Of a DNA stretch of 64,000 nucleotides, positions 29,760-39,738 are shown piece after piece. The translations under genes and the position numbers were made by a program. The stretch's first letter is position 1. Each line of letters starts with the position of its first letter. A model generated the notes under the pieces. The model did not search any database. It was not told the origin of the DNA and saw nothing but the letters and a program-made list of their open reading frames with translations. The stretch spans positions 61,039,564 to 61,103,563 of the forward strand of contig CP154955.1 in assembly GCA_039621445.1 (NCBI GenBank), given 5' to 3'. This stretch comes from Euglena gracilis. Taxonomy: Eukaryota > Euglenida > Euglenophyceae > Euglenales.

Positions 29760-31190
29760 ATGTGTTGGAAAAAATTTCAAGCTGTCAAGAGGAAGTGGGA
29801 GCGCAAGGACGTTCAAGACAGACAGCCGAAGCTGGAAAACACCGAGGAACTGCAGGCGCTGGAGTACCTGAAGGAGCAGGGCCAACACGTCCGTCCGTGG
29901 CCGTCGCAACCCTTCCGCCCCCCAATTCGTCAGAAAATTCCTGTTTTCAACAAAGCTTTTGTGACGGCCATGGACCCTGGACACTCGTGGTCAGAGCAAA
30001 GCGTCAGAGGAGCCATCCAGGGCAAGGCCCATTGGGTCATGGGGACCCATCACAGTCATCAATCAAGGAAACATTGTCAGGAGCGGGAAACAGGTCTGGC
30101 AGACTACCCATCCCCCTTCTCATCCCCACCCCTATGGCAGGGGAAATATGACAAGTTCAAAGGGTTCAAGTCAGGAAGGTGGAAACCCTCCTCAAAATGG
30201 CCATGGCGGCCATCTATCTACAGGGCCTGGGGCCCAAGGCTATGGCAGCCATCATTCAAAAGGGCATGGTGCCCATTCTCAAGGACACAGAACCCAGAAT
30301 CCCAGCAGGGGACCCCAGTGGGGAGAGGTATGTCCAACTATCCCCCCAGAACCCTCAAAATCATTCCCCCCAGGGAAGCAAGCCACAGCCAAGACAGGTG
30401 GCATCAAACCCCTCAGGGAAATTCAGCCATGGTGGCTTATCTGGGGAACCAAGAGGGAAAAAGAAGACACAAGAAAAGTGCTGGAGAGAAGGTCAATGGA
30501 GACCAAGAAGGCCAGATGGCCCTGAAGGCCAATGGAGGCCATTACAATCAAGATATCAAGGCCAATGGAGGCCATTTCAAGCAAATTCAGGTGGCCACTG
30601 GAGGCAAGCACATTCAAGATACCAGCCCTTGGGGGGGAGGCCCAAGATTGGCTACACCAGGGCCCCCCCAGATAGTAATCAGCCCTCACCCCCCAGCATT
30701 ATATGTACCTCCCCACCACAGACCTTCCCCCATCTTTCCAAAACAGGGGGAAAGCCTGTCTTTGAGAAGCCCTATGGCAGGGCCAGCTACAGCCCCAGTG
30801 ATGGGGCAGCCAGGGATGACCCCAGTAATGGGGAAACCTGGGGGAGGGACCCCAGTGATGGGGCCAGTGGAATCCCCAGACACATTACACCCAGGGGTAC
30901 CCCCTTACAAGGCCCTGCAGGCCAGCATCCCCCATTGGGTCAAGGCAGGAGCCAGCAGAGAGGTATTAAACCTGATAAGGGAGGGAGTTATGGCAGATCT
31001 TCCCCTCCCCCCTCAAATGTCCTTAAAAGTTCCCTTCAAAACTCCCCAAGAAATAATGACTGCCCAGAAAATTCTGAGAGAATACGAATGTGCAGGGGCA
31101 ACCAGGCAAATCCCCCCAGAGGAGGCAAAACATTTGGTCCCTTACTTCATCATTTCCAAAAAGAAGGGGAAAAGACAAAGGAAAGACTGA
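29760..31190 (+). CDS. DIRS D ORF1 with RT N-terminal part
   Basis: The 476-codon frame starts with a charged helix (CWKKFQAVKRKWERKDVQDR) and contains the ORF1 motif DPGHSWSEQSV in the region equivalent to DSGPQCSERPE of copy BC. Low-complexity Gly/Gln/His repeats follow (KANGGHYNQDIKANGGHF) and then four PVMG-type repeats near residues 340-375. From about residue 395 the sequence (SIPHWVKAGASREVLNLIRE, KILREYECAGATRQIP, YFIISKKKG) is the RT lead-in. The frame ends at a TGA at 31188, a -1 step away from RT proper. A second start at 29753 in another frame reads GHGPWTLVVRA, the motif shared by ORF1 of F and BC, so which frame begins the natural protein is uncertain. Confidence 0.6.
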   Translation: MCWKKFQAVKRKWERKDVQDRQPKLENTEELQALEYLKEQGQHVRPWPSQPFRPPIRQKIPVFNKAFVTAMDPGHSWSEQSVRGAIQGKAHWVMGTHHSHQSRKHCQERETGLADYPSPFSSPPLWQGKYDKFKGFKSGRWKPSSKWPWRPSIYRAWGPRLWQPSFKRAWCPFSRTQNPESQQGTPVGRGMSNYPPRTLKIIPPREASHSQDRWHQTPQGNSAMVAYLGNQEGKRRHKKSAGEKVNGDQEGQMALKANGGHYNQDIKANGGHFKQIQVATGGKHIQDTSPWGGGPRLATPGPPQIVISPHPPALYVPPHHRPSPIFPKQGESLSLRSPMAGPATAPVMGQPGMTPVMGKPGGGTPVMGPVESPDTLHPGVPPYKALQASIPHWVKAGASREVLNLIREGVMADLPLPPQMSLKVPFKTPQEIMTAQKILREYECAGATRQIPPEEAKHLVPYFIISKKKGKRQRKD

Positions 31191-32815
31191 TTTCAGACTG
31201 TCGACAGTTAAATCTCCACTTCACCCCCCAGAAGTTCAGACTGGAGCATATGGGAAATATCTTCCCATATCTGAGGAAAGGTTGGTTCTGTGGAAAAATA
31301 GATTTGAAAGATGCTTATTTCCACTTAAAACTGCACAGCAGTCTAGAAAGGCATGTTTGCATGCAGGTGGGGGGGGAAACCTGGCAGTTTCAAGCTGCAT
31401 GCTTCGGCATCAGCAGCCTGCCTCAAAAATTTATGACTCTCATGAGAGTCTGGGAGAGGAAATGGAGAAAAGAGGGAAAGGTAGTTTTCATCTACCTGGA
31501 CGACATTTTGCTGTTAGCCCCCAGCAAAAAGACAGCAGCCCAGCATTTGGCAGAAATAAAACAGGACCTTTTACTGGCAGGTTTCAGATTAAACCTCCCC
31601 AAGTCCTGTCTGGAACCCACACAGGAAATAAAACATTTGGGCCAGTGTGTCAACTTGAAAAAAGGCCAGCTGGAAATTCCTCAGGAAAAACTAAAATCCT
31701 TAAGAAAGGAGCTGGGCAAAGTGCTCACAGCACAAAAAATGAGCTGCAGAAAGCTCAGTTCCATTGTAGGTCAAGTCAGAAGTTACCTAGTCTCAATGCC
31801 ATTTCTCAGAATTCTGACAGACCAACTTTGCAAAATGGTGGATTTGCACACAAAGTGGGGTTGGGACCACACCCTAACCATTCCCCAGGGGGTCAAAGAT
31901 CAAATTGTGGAGTTAAAAGCGTTTTTGCAGCCAGGTGTGGGCAGAGCTTTTCAATCCCAGGCCTCTCAGGAACTGTTCTCAGACAGCAGCACCTGGCAGT
32001 GGGGGGGGCTGGACAAAAACTCAGGCCAAAAAGTGCAGGATTTTTGGAGGGAGATGCACATCCTTCACATCAACCAAAAAGAGTTGATGTCAGCAGTGGA
32101 GACAGTAAAAAGTCTGGCCAAACCAAAACAAACAATAATGCTTCACGTGGACAGCCAGGTGGCTGTCAGTTATTTAACAAAATGGGGAGGCAGAAAGCCC
32201 TACCTAAATTCCATCTTAAAACCCCTGCTGTATCATTGTCAGGAAAAGAAAATCAATTTGCAAGTGGTTTGGGTTCCCACAAAAGAGCAATTGGCAGACT
32301 CCCTGACCAGGGAGCAAAAGGACCCAGGGGATTATACCCTAAATTTGAACATCTTTCACCAAATTCTGAAATTTTTCAGAAAGGACATTACCCCAGAGGT
32401 GGACATGTTTTGCACACCCAGCAACAAAAAATTTCCCCAGTTTGTTTGTCGATACCCCCACCAAGGGGCTTTGCTGGTGGATGCCTTGAAGGCAGATTTG
32501 AAGGGCCTCCCCCCAGTTTATGCCAACCCTCCCTGGAGCATCATTCCCCAGTGGGTTCAGAGATTAATGTTAAACCCAGACCTAACATGTCTGTTGATCG
32601 TACCCCACTGGGCTTCGACATCATGGTGGCGCCAATTAATGTCAATCAGACAGCCAGGCAGCAGAGTTTTGCTGGTACCCCCCCAGTGGGGTCTGTTCAC
32701 CAACTGCTGGGGGGAGGAGATGCCCCCCCCAAGGTGGAATTTGGCCTGCTTGATTGTGTCAGGCAAATATTACAATCCCAGGAAGTTTCGATGTCCAGTA
32801 TCGACACTTACATAA
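31170..32815 (+). CDS. DIRS D reverse transcriptase / RNase H / Dam-like methyltransferase
   Basis: This open frame begins in practice near 31170 and ends at TGA 32813-32815. Upstream of 31170 the same frame is only a shadow of ORF1. RT blocks: ERLISDCRQLN, KIDLKDAYFHLKLH, WQFQAACFGISSLPQKFM and the catalytic VVFIYLDDILLLAP near 31490. RNase H: ELFSDSSTWQWGG, HINQKELMSAVETVK, MLHVDSQVAVSYL and KEQLADSLTR, holding the acidic residues expected. Dam-like domain: EVDMFCTPSNKKFPQF, VYANPPWSIIPQW with the NPPW motif, and LLIVPHWASTSWW and MPPPRWNLACLIVSG. Lack of a protease or integrase is normal for DIRS. It overlaps the YR start by 25 bases. Confidence 0.85.
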
Positions 32816-33588
32816 AAAATCTGGGAAATGTCAAAAGATATGACTCAGCCTTCAGGACATTGATGGGCCAATTATTGCAAAAAGGGGTGCCTCTGCAGAA
32901 GTGCACAGTCCCCAAGATGGCTGAAGCCATCCTTGATCTTGCTGTTCATAGCATCAACACTGCACGAAATGCATATGCAGCAGCCTTATTACTCCCAGGG
33001 TTTGGGTCTTTGAGATTTTCACCTCTTCTGGCTCCATTGAAAAGGAAGTGGAATGCCAATGTCTGCAAGTATGCCCACTTTTGGGACCCCACTGATTTCC
33101 TAGAAAACATCATGAGTAATTCCACACCCCTCTCAGACCTATCTGTGAAAGAGCTCAGAAACAGACTCATCATCTGTTGGAGGCTTCTGGCCCTCCACAG
33201 GGGGGTTGATTTAGCCAGGACACAGCGAAAAATCAGTTTCGTGGGAGAAAAAATTTTCATTTTATTGCAAAGGAAAGGGTGGCAATTCCCAAAATGGGAA
33301 GAGATTTTGAATTTGCCACACACCCCCCTCATAAGCCCATGGCATTTATTGAAAGAGTATGTGGAAAGGACAGCCCACATGGTTGGACACAAAAATAATT
33401 TGTTATGGTCTTTGGATGGTAAAAGACCTTTGACATCAGAAAGGGTGAATTCCCTGACCAGAGAAATTCTGCAAGAGGGGGGGGTGGACACCACCCACTG
33501 GAAACCCCACAGCACCAGAGGGGCTGGGGTTTTATGGTGGAAAAATGCTGGTTTGCAAGTGGAAGAAGTCCAGCAATTGGGTCAGTAG
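32791..33588 (+). CDS. DIRS D tyrosine recombinase, ending early at TAG
   Basis: Starting MSSIDTYIKNL at 32791, it has the N-terminal SAM-like half (TARNAYAAALLLPGFGSLRF), a central LIICWRLLALHRGVDLARTQ region with the first conserved Arg, a SLDGKRPLTSERVNSLTRE segment and the HxxR box WKPHSTRGAG at about 33510. The frame stops at TAG 33586-33588 right after LGQ. Copies A and BC have TGG (Trp) there and continue to the catalytic Tyr. In D the same frame after the stop reads KFSAFQAHYLRLG, with Tyr at 33616. The enzyme would insert circular element DNA by strand exchange. As it stands D lacks its nucleophile unless the stop is read through. The longer upstream extension of this frame (31090-32790) is a shadow of RT. 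Confidence 0.85.
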   Translation: MSSIDTYIKNLGNVKRYDSAFRTLMGQLLQKGVPLQKCTVPKMAEAILDLAVHSINTARNAYAAALLLPGFGSLRFSPLLAPLKRKWNANVCKYAHFWDPTDFLENIMSNSTPLSDLSVKELRNRLIICWRLLALHRGVDLARTQRKISFVGEKIFILLQRKGWQFPKWEEILNLPHTPLISPWHLLKEYVERTAHMVGHKNNLLWSLDGKRPLTSERVNSLTREILQEGGVDTTHWKPHSTRGAGVLWWKNAGLQVEEVQQLGQ

Positions 33589-33680
33589 ACAAAATTTTCG
33601 GCCTTCCAAGCTCATTATTTAAGGCTGGGAGTCGTTTCAAAAATTCAAAATATTATGGCCCAAAGGGGGGTGCACAGTAC

Positions 33681-33778
33681 CTCACCATCTCGCAGTGCGG
33701 AGCCCGAATGGTCTCGGACTCCCACGACACAGGAAGGGGGAGGAAGGGACCAAGAGGGCGAAGCACAAGAAGATGGTG
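33681..33778 (+). other. ICR of DIRS D
   Basis: 33681-33715 (CACCATCTCGCAGTGCGG, CCCGAATGGTC) complements the left end 29517-29551. 33716-33778 (TCGGACTCCCACGACACAGG and onward) complements the right end 34086-34161. This composite arrangement is diagnostic of DIRS elements. Confidence 0.9.
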
Positions 33779-34004
33779 AGCCCAACCCGCCCACCCCAAA
33801 AATCAGCAGAAAAAGAAAACCATCCCAACCAGAAAGGGGACCCCCAACCAAGCAGCCCCAACCGCCCACCCAGCAACACACCAGAAAGCGAAAACCATCC
33901 CCATCAGGGGGGGGGGCCCCACCAAGCGACCATGGGAGAGGGGGGGGGGGGGCGGGGCCACGACGGTTCAGCTTCGCCAAGGTGTCGGAGGAGGCCACCT
34001 CATC

Positions 34005-34161
34005 GCCAACTCCGGCAACAAAGGCGCAGTAAGAAGCACCCCCCGCGCACGCACAAACACACCAGAACAGAACAGCCGGCAAAGAAAGCAGGACCTCACC
34101 ATCTTCTTGTGCTTCGCCCTCTTGGTCCCTTCCTCCCCCTTCCTGTGTCGTGGGAGTCCGA
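34005..34161 (+). repeat. Right terminal repeat of DIRS D
   Basis: It inverts the left terminal repeat over about 97 bases (34005-34101) and continues with a 60-base right extension matching the ICR. Confidence 0.85.
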
Positions 34162-34260
34162 TAAGCGGGGCCTCCTAACCCAGCACCAAACCAATCACAA
34201 CAAACCGCTGGCGAGCAAGGTTGTGGCCTCACCATGGCAAGGCGCGGAGCCCGAGGTGTC
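34162..34260 (-). repeat. Outer half of the left terminal repeat of DIRS E
   Basis: TAAGCGGGGCCTCCTAACCC, CCGCTGGCGAGCAAGG and GCCCGAGGTGTC (ending at 34260) are the outer terminal-repeat words. The inner half lies across element D at 29470-29516. Confidence 0.8.
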
Positions 34261-36835
34261 GTTTTAAGTCTGGTGCGCAAAAAAAAACAGTCCGCAAAGT
34301 GGCCTGCATTCCCTCAAAGGCCTTTGTGCTTCACCCTCGGTGCCCCCTCCGCCCTGATCGCGAGGGGGTGCGATTTTTGGTCGGCTGAAGAATTCGGGCT
34401 GGGCCATGCCGCGGAGGACGTGGTTGTGGTGTCCCTGCCTGGCGTTTCCCTCCCGTCCCAATCTGAGCGCCTTGCGGGGGGATTTGGGACGCACTTTTTT
34501 CACGCAGGCGTGCGCACACCCTCTTCGCTCCCCCGACGCAACTCCTCTTTGAAAAAAAAAGCAACCAAAAAGCAGCAGCCGAGAGTGGCCACCAAAAGGA
34601 TTTTGATCGCACCAGAGACCGCACCGGACCGGCAGCGGGGCACACGACGGGACGGGGGGCAGCGACGGACGAACGATATTCTGCACAGCGGTCACGCGGG
34701 GAGGCGGCCTGTGGACCATTTGGGGTCGCCCAGGCAGAGTTGGCACCCACACCACAGACCAAGTCAGGCAGGCCATGGAGGAGGGCTACAGGGGCGGGCC
34801 TCGGCTTGGCCCATTCGGGTCTTCCCCTCCTGCCAGAATGGCAGCACCAGGCTTCTTGATAAGACCCCTGGGAGGGGAGGGAAGGGGGGGGTCCCACACC
34901 CCCCCCCCAGTGCACGGGACCCCCCCTCTGGGGGGCGGGGACTCCCCAAAATCGGGCCGTCCAAGGACATTTCCCAAAAAAAAAACTGGCGCCTCGCACC
35001 GAAACGATACCTGGGCCGGAGGCCCGGGAACCCCCCGGGGAGGGGGGGTCAGGCCTCAACCCCCCCAGGGGGGCCTTCTGGCTTTGAAAGAAGCCTGCTG
35101 GGGACCCGCAGTTTCTCGGGCAGCACCCTGAAAATCTCCCTGGTGCCAAGGAAAGGCAGAAGCCTCGGCACAGAACACCCCCACGCCCCCGGAGAAACTG
35201 TCACCTCGAAAGACATGTGAGGACCCCAAACAGGAAGAGGTCAGGATCCCCAGCACCGGCCAGTGCATGATAAGGGGGGGGGTCGTCTTTCTTTTGCTTC
35301 GAGAAATATCTTTTCCGGAAGAAATCCAGTTTCCCCGCCCAAGTCTGGAAAGTGCACATAGTTCCCATTGACCGATGTCTGGGACGTGATGAGTATCGAA
35401 CTGCTGCCTCGAAAGGTATTGCAGGGCTGCCAGCACCAGCAAGCTGGCACCGAACCCACCTAACCCCCTGACCCCTTGAGCCCAATTAAATGCGCTCCCC
35501 AAATAAGTGTCACACCCCGATGGTCTGAATCTCCGGCACAATGATGTGCGCAATTGGTGCACTTGAATGGGGTGGGGCTACCTGTCCACCCCCAGGGGGA
35601 ACAGATTGAGTGAGTGTTGACGTTGCGTGGAATTGGTCCACCACGATCCCCCACGAAGCCGAGGCTGCGGCAATTGTTCAGCCACTGAGTCGGCGATCGC
35701 TTTGGTGGCACAGGCACGCCCACACCCAGGCGTCCTTTGCCCCAATTCAAAGGCCGGGAAATATGAACTGGCTGGGAAAAGGCTGGTGGCTGACCCCCCC
35801 CCATGGCGGCGTCCTTTGGCTGGAACGACCGAGCCCAATCTGGGTCAAACCGGTGCCAATTAAGGCTAAACTTCAGAAATGTCCCAAAGTCTGCCAATTC
35901 TGCAATTCCTTGACCCCAAATTGCCCCGGCCCGCCGTTTTCCGTCCCATTTGCACCAATTTCTGGCCCATTGCGCCTCTGAAAACAAAAAAAAACTGTAA
36001 CCAACCAGCCGCCCTTTGGGCAGCTGGAGAATAATAAACGTCTTTCTTGGGGGGGGGGTCCCGGGCTGGAAAAGGTTGTTGGCTGGCAGGACCCGGGTTG
36101 ACCGAGCAAACGTAAAGAAATAATCCTCTAAAATCTCCACATACCCTCCAGATGCTCCAAACATGGGACCCCTGACAGCACAAAATGGATGGTGAAAAAA
36201 CGTCCAGGAAAACCACAGTAAATAACTAGTTTAGGGACAAAAACAACGAAATTCCTGATTCCTTTGCCCTCAAAAATACCCAAATATCATGCGGATTCCA
36301 ATTCAGGCCCTGCAAAGTTATTCGGGCACGCAAAGCTTCAGGGCACTTGCAAAGTTATTTGGGAGGCTTAGGACAAGTCGCGAGTCCTGTCACTTTCTCA
36401 GTCCCCCCCCCAATTGAAAAAGCCAGCTAACAGGTTGGCTTGTGCCAAATTTCCCAGAGGGTAGGGGAAAAAATCATCCAAAATTCCACATGTTTTTGTT
36501 TATAAAAACAATACATTACGTCAAAATCTGAAAAATTATTCGTAAAACCAGCATTTGAAACCAAATTGCTTTTAGGATGATAAATTGATCCTTCACTCAT
36601 TTTGGGAATTGCCCAAATAGCTTTACTAGGTGTCCCAAAAAGATCGGTCCATTAAGGGGGCAGAGTTATTTCGGGGAGTTTAACTCTAAAGAACATAAAA
36701 TTAAGCAGACTATCCGATGGGGACCAAAAAGAAGTGTCCTGATTTTCCAGAAGGATGGTTATTCTTCACATTGTCCTTGTGAAAATGGGCCAAAATTATT
36801 TGGACGAATCATTTTTTGGCCTCACCGGGAGGGGG
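34261..36835. other. Unassigned DNA, no gene recognised
   Basis: 34261-35230 is GC-rich with long overlapping frames on both strands (328 codons plus, 272 minus) that show no domain, as expected from composition. 35230-36835 is more balanced. A minus frame at 35562-35056 contains GVRGLGGFGASLLVLAALQYL, which resembles a helical segment but has no supporting motifs. CCTGCAAAGTTATTCGGGCACGC at 36310-36333 (two overlapping halves) recurs at 37360-37385. Confidence 0.5.
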
Positions 36836-36839
36836 GGGA

Positions 36840-37335
36840 GAAAATTGCACATCGCAAAGTCAAAAATTGCAGTGCAAAAAAAAATTGCACAAAATTGCAC
36901 AAAATTGCACATACTTGGAGAATACATTGGATCCCTTGTAACGAGCATGCACACATGCACCTACTAGGAGAATCATCTTGTTCCTTTGTCAAGAACATCC
37001 AGAAATGACAGCGCGGCACAGCAAAACAGGTGAAGCCTGTTGGACAGCAGCACCTTCTCGGCACAGGTGAGAAAGTATCAAAGACACCTGGGCAGGGGAC
37101 TCAAGATGGGGTTTGCACACTGAGTAACCCAACAATAAACAGCATTTCCACTGCGCACATCAGCTTCCCAGCAAAAAAAAACCGGTAAGTTCTCAATTGC
37201 ATCAAAAACTGACATTTTCCAAAACAAAATATTCTGGGCCATCTGCAATTAATTGCACAAAATTGCAAAAAAAATTGCACATTTCAGGAAAATGGAAAAT
37301 TGCACAAATTGCAAAACTTGCACGGTGCAATTTTC
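36840..37335. repeat. Short AAATTGCAC-type repeats
   Basis: Clusters of AAAATTGCAC occur at 36845-36915 and 37245-37330, separated by about 330 bp of unrelated sequence. The clusters end next to poly-C or poly-G runs. Confidence 0.7.
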
Positions 37336-37484
37336 TCCCCCCCCCTGCCTCACCCCTGCAAACTTATTTGGGCACGCAAAGCTTCTGGGCAATAATTTCT
37401 TTGGGGAGATTTATTTGGCAGCCCTAAGCTACTACTCCCCCACCCGGGGGGCCAGGAATTAATCCGGGGGGGTCCATCTTCTTG

Positions 37485-37560
37485 TACCCTGCCAATTCTG
37501 GGGCAGGGTTAAGCTTAAGGTTAGGGCCAGGGTGAGGGTTTGTATTAGGGTTACGGGGGG
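37485..37560. repeat. Degenerate TTAGGG-like tract
   Basis: The plus strand reads GGGTTAAGC, AAGGTTAGGGCC, GGGTGAGGGTTTG and ATTAGGGTTACGGGG. It looks like a decayed interstitial telomere-type repeat of about 70 bp. Confidence 0.5.
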
Positions 37561-37834
37561 GGGGGGTTGGTCCCTTTTCTTTAACCTGGGTGGTCTGAGC
37601 ACCCTCCCCCGGATTAACCACTGGGCCCCGGGGTGGGCCGGTAGTTTACGGCTGCCGTTTAATTTTGGGAATGAGTGGCATTTGCGTATTGCACTTGGGG
37701 ATTTGGTGAACTTGCCTAATACTTGATGGCTGACATCTATGAGGGGAAATGCCCTGCCTTTCAGCTGTTCTGTCGCGTTCAACCTGTCAACCTGCTCAAC
37801 TGCCATGTCAACCCCCCCCCAAATATCCTGGCGG

Positions 37835-38045
37835 GGCCGAATAACTGCTGAATAATAACTTGCTCTTGGCAGCGGCCGAATAACTTGGCCGGGGAGGGGC
37901 AAAAAAGATGGTTCCAGTAACTTGGCACCCCTCGTTTTTAAGGCAAAATTCCTTTACGACACTGAACAAAGGGCCTAAATAACCTGGCAAGGGGGGCAGG
38001 GCCAAAAATTGGTTCCAATAACCTGACACCCCGCCAGGCTATTTG
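37835..38045. repeat. Tandem dimer of an about 104-bp unit
   Basis: AATAACTTGGCC, GGTTCCAGTAACTTGGCACCCC near 37868-37930 recurs as AATAACCTGGCA, GGTTCCAATAACCTGACACCCC at 37978-38032 with about 80 percent identity by eye. Confidence 0.6.
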
Positions 38046-38129
38046 GGGGGGGGGTTACCAGAGGTGTTGCTTAGACAAAAGGAGGAGAGCATCCGCCATA
38101 CCCAATGATCAAATGATCACTCACCTCCT

Positions 38130-38675
38130 GCTCTAATGGCAAGGGACCCCAACCAGGCGTGCCTGCGACGGGGGAGAAGGACGGGAGAGGGCACTGCAGG
38201 GCTGTACGGGAAGGCCTGGTGGGGGGGGGGTCGATCCACCACCGCGCCCGTCAAGGCAATTTTGGCCAAGAAATTGGTGCCCCCGGAAATGCAGGAAGGC
38301 CAAGTGGGCGGGGGGGGGGGTCGACCCCCCCCCAACCACCACCCAGACCTGCCCCCCCCCAGGAAACTGTCACCTGACAGGTTGACAGGTTGGCCAGACC
38401 AATGACCCTGACGGTTTCCCTGGTGGGACCCTGACAGTTCTCGGGCATGACAGTTTCCCGGGGGGGGGGGCAGGGTTCCGGGGATTCCCGCGCAGCCCTG
38501 GGGGATGCCCGGGATGGAAGCATGCTGGGCTCCGGGGGGGGGGGGGGGGGGCCAAGCTGGTATCCAGACCCTGATGGGAGAACGTGTGGCATTGCTCACT
38601 GCCGCGGGGGGGGGGGGGGCAGTCACTCTTTCAGTTCACTCCTGAGGGGTAAGGGTATATGGTAAGGGTAGGTGT
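38130..38675 (+). repeat. Left part of a dispersed repeat family, split by the satellite array
   Basis: 38590-38670 (GCTCACTGCCGCGGGGG, CAGTTCACTCCTGAGGGGTA) parallels 58605-58690 (GCTCACTGATGCGGGGG, CAGCCATTCCTGACCCCTCT). 38363-38470 parallels 57600-57710 (CCCTGACAGTTCTCGGG / CCCTGACAGGTTCTTGGG). The continuation of this family appears after the array, at 53430. Confidence 0.5.
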
Positions 38676-39713
38676 GGTCGCTGAGCTCTTATCTCTTTAG
38701 AGTAAGAGCGAAGCTTACCACCCCCCCGAAACCCCCCCCTGCCCCCCCCCGCCCCCCCGCCCCCCCCCCGCCCCCCGCCCCCCCCCCCCTGAGTAGGCTC
38801 GGGCACCCGCGGATTATCGATGTGACCTGATTTCGGGACCCGAAAGGTTAATAGCCTATAGGTTAGGAGACGGTCCCTAGTTTGTCCAGAGCCCTTAGGT
38901 TGCCCGCAACTCCGCGCCAGGCCGGAGATCTGGCCCGAGCAAAAAAGTTGTCTACCGTTTTTTTTCCAAAAAAAAGTTTGTTGGACCGGCAACAGGGGGT
39001 CATTTTTGGGGTCAAAAAATCGAAAAATTCAAAATATCTCGAAAACGTCGGGGAGTTGAGAAAAACTAAAGAGTACCTACCTCATTCCACACCTTTGGGA
39101 CGCCCTATCCACCGGTATTCGCAGTTTGGGCCAACTCCCCGCCTAGCCCGAGATACGGCCGTTTTTCGGTCCAAATGGCCGTTTTGCGCACTTTTCCCAC
39201 TGTCCGACTTAGCCGTTTTCGGGCCAAAAAGTCGAAAAAAATCGAAAAAAATTTTTTCGCCCAAAACCATGTTTTTTGGCCTCCCGGACCCGGAAAAAGT
39301 GTTTTTGAGCTGAAAATGAGCGTTTTTTCGACCCGCCAGCGCCCCGTTTTGGTTCGCCAACCCATTGACTTTGGGTCAAAACTGGGTCAAAAAAAGTCGA
39401 AAAAAATCGAAAAAAAATTTTTTACCAAAATAATGTTTTTTTGGCCTCCAGGACCCGGAAAAAGTGTTTTTTGAAAATGAGCGTTTTTCAACCCGCCAGG
39501 GCCCCTTTTTGGGCCGCCAACCCATTGACTTTGGGTCAAAACCGGGTCAAAAAAGTCGAAAAATATCCAGAAAAATTTTTCGCCCAAAACCATGTTTTTT
39601 GAGCCTCCTGGACCCGGAAAACATGTTTTTGAGCTGAAAATGAGCGTTTTTCGCCGGCCGAGCCGGAATGGTCCCCCAAAGAGCTCAGCTCTACGTCACA
39701 CCCTGGTCGCTGA

Positions 39714-39738
39714 GCTCTTATCTCTTTAGAGTAAGAGC
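39714..39738. other. Conserved hairpin of the array, common form
   Basis: Arms GCTCTTA-T-CTC and GAG-TAAGAGC enclose a TTTA loop. Identical at 38685-38709, 41505-41529, 46680-46704 and 50391-50415. At 42889-42913 the loop is TCTC and one outer base is mismatched. It is always 3 bases upstream of AGCTTA and the C tract. Confidence 0.85.

Larger units (their letters stand above)
29517..34161 (+). mobile_element. DIRS element D, structurally complete
   Basis: All DIRS parts are present in order: left terminal repeat, ORF1, RT/RNase H/Dam-like, overlapping YR, ICR and right terminal repeat. The ICR at 33681-33778 fixes both ends: left end GACCATTCGGG at 29517 and right end GGGAGTCCGA at 34161, for 4645 bp. 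The flanks GCCAC (to 29516) and TAAGCGGGGCC (from 34162) join to give GCCACTAAGCGGGGCC, almost identical to GGCACTAAGCGGGGCC in element F at 19684. The insertion is therefore clean, without target duplication. Coding damage is limited to one -1 frame change and one nonsense codon, so it is the youngest DIRS here. Confidence 0.9.

Noticed and set aside
31090-32790. Long upstream extension of the recombinase frame in DIRS D
   Set aside because: It overlaps the RT/RNase H frame, which carries all conserved motifs. The extension has none. The recombinase start is placed at 32791.
34234-35220. 328-codon frame after DIRS E as a host gene
   Set aside because: GC-rich with an equally long frame on the other strand. 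No recognisable motif, and it starts inside a DIRS terminal repeat.
35056-35562. Minus frame with GVRGLGGFGASLLVLAALQYL as a nucleotidyltransferase (Trf4-like) fragment
   Set aside because: Only one hydrophobic helix resembles the family. No catalytic G-S or D-x-D motif is visible, and the reading frame is not supported around it.
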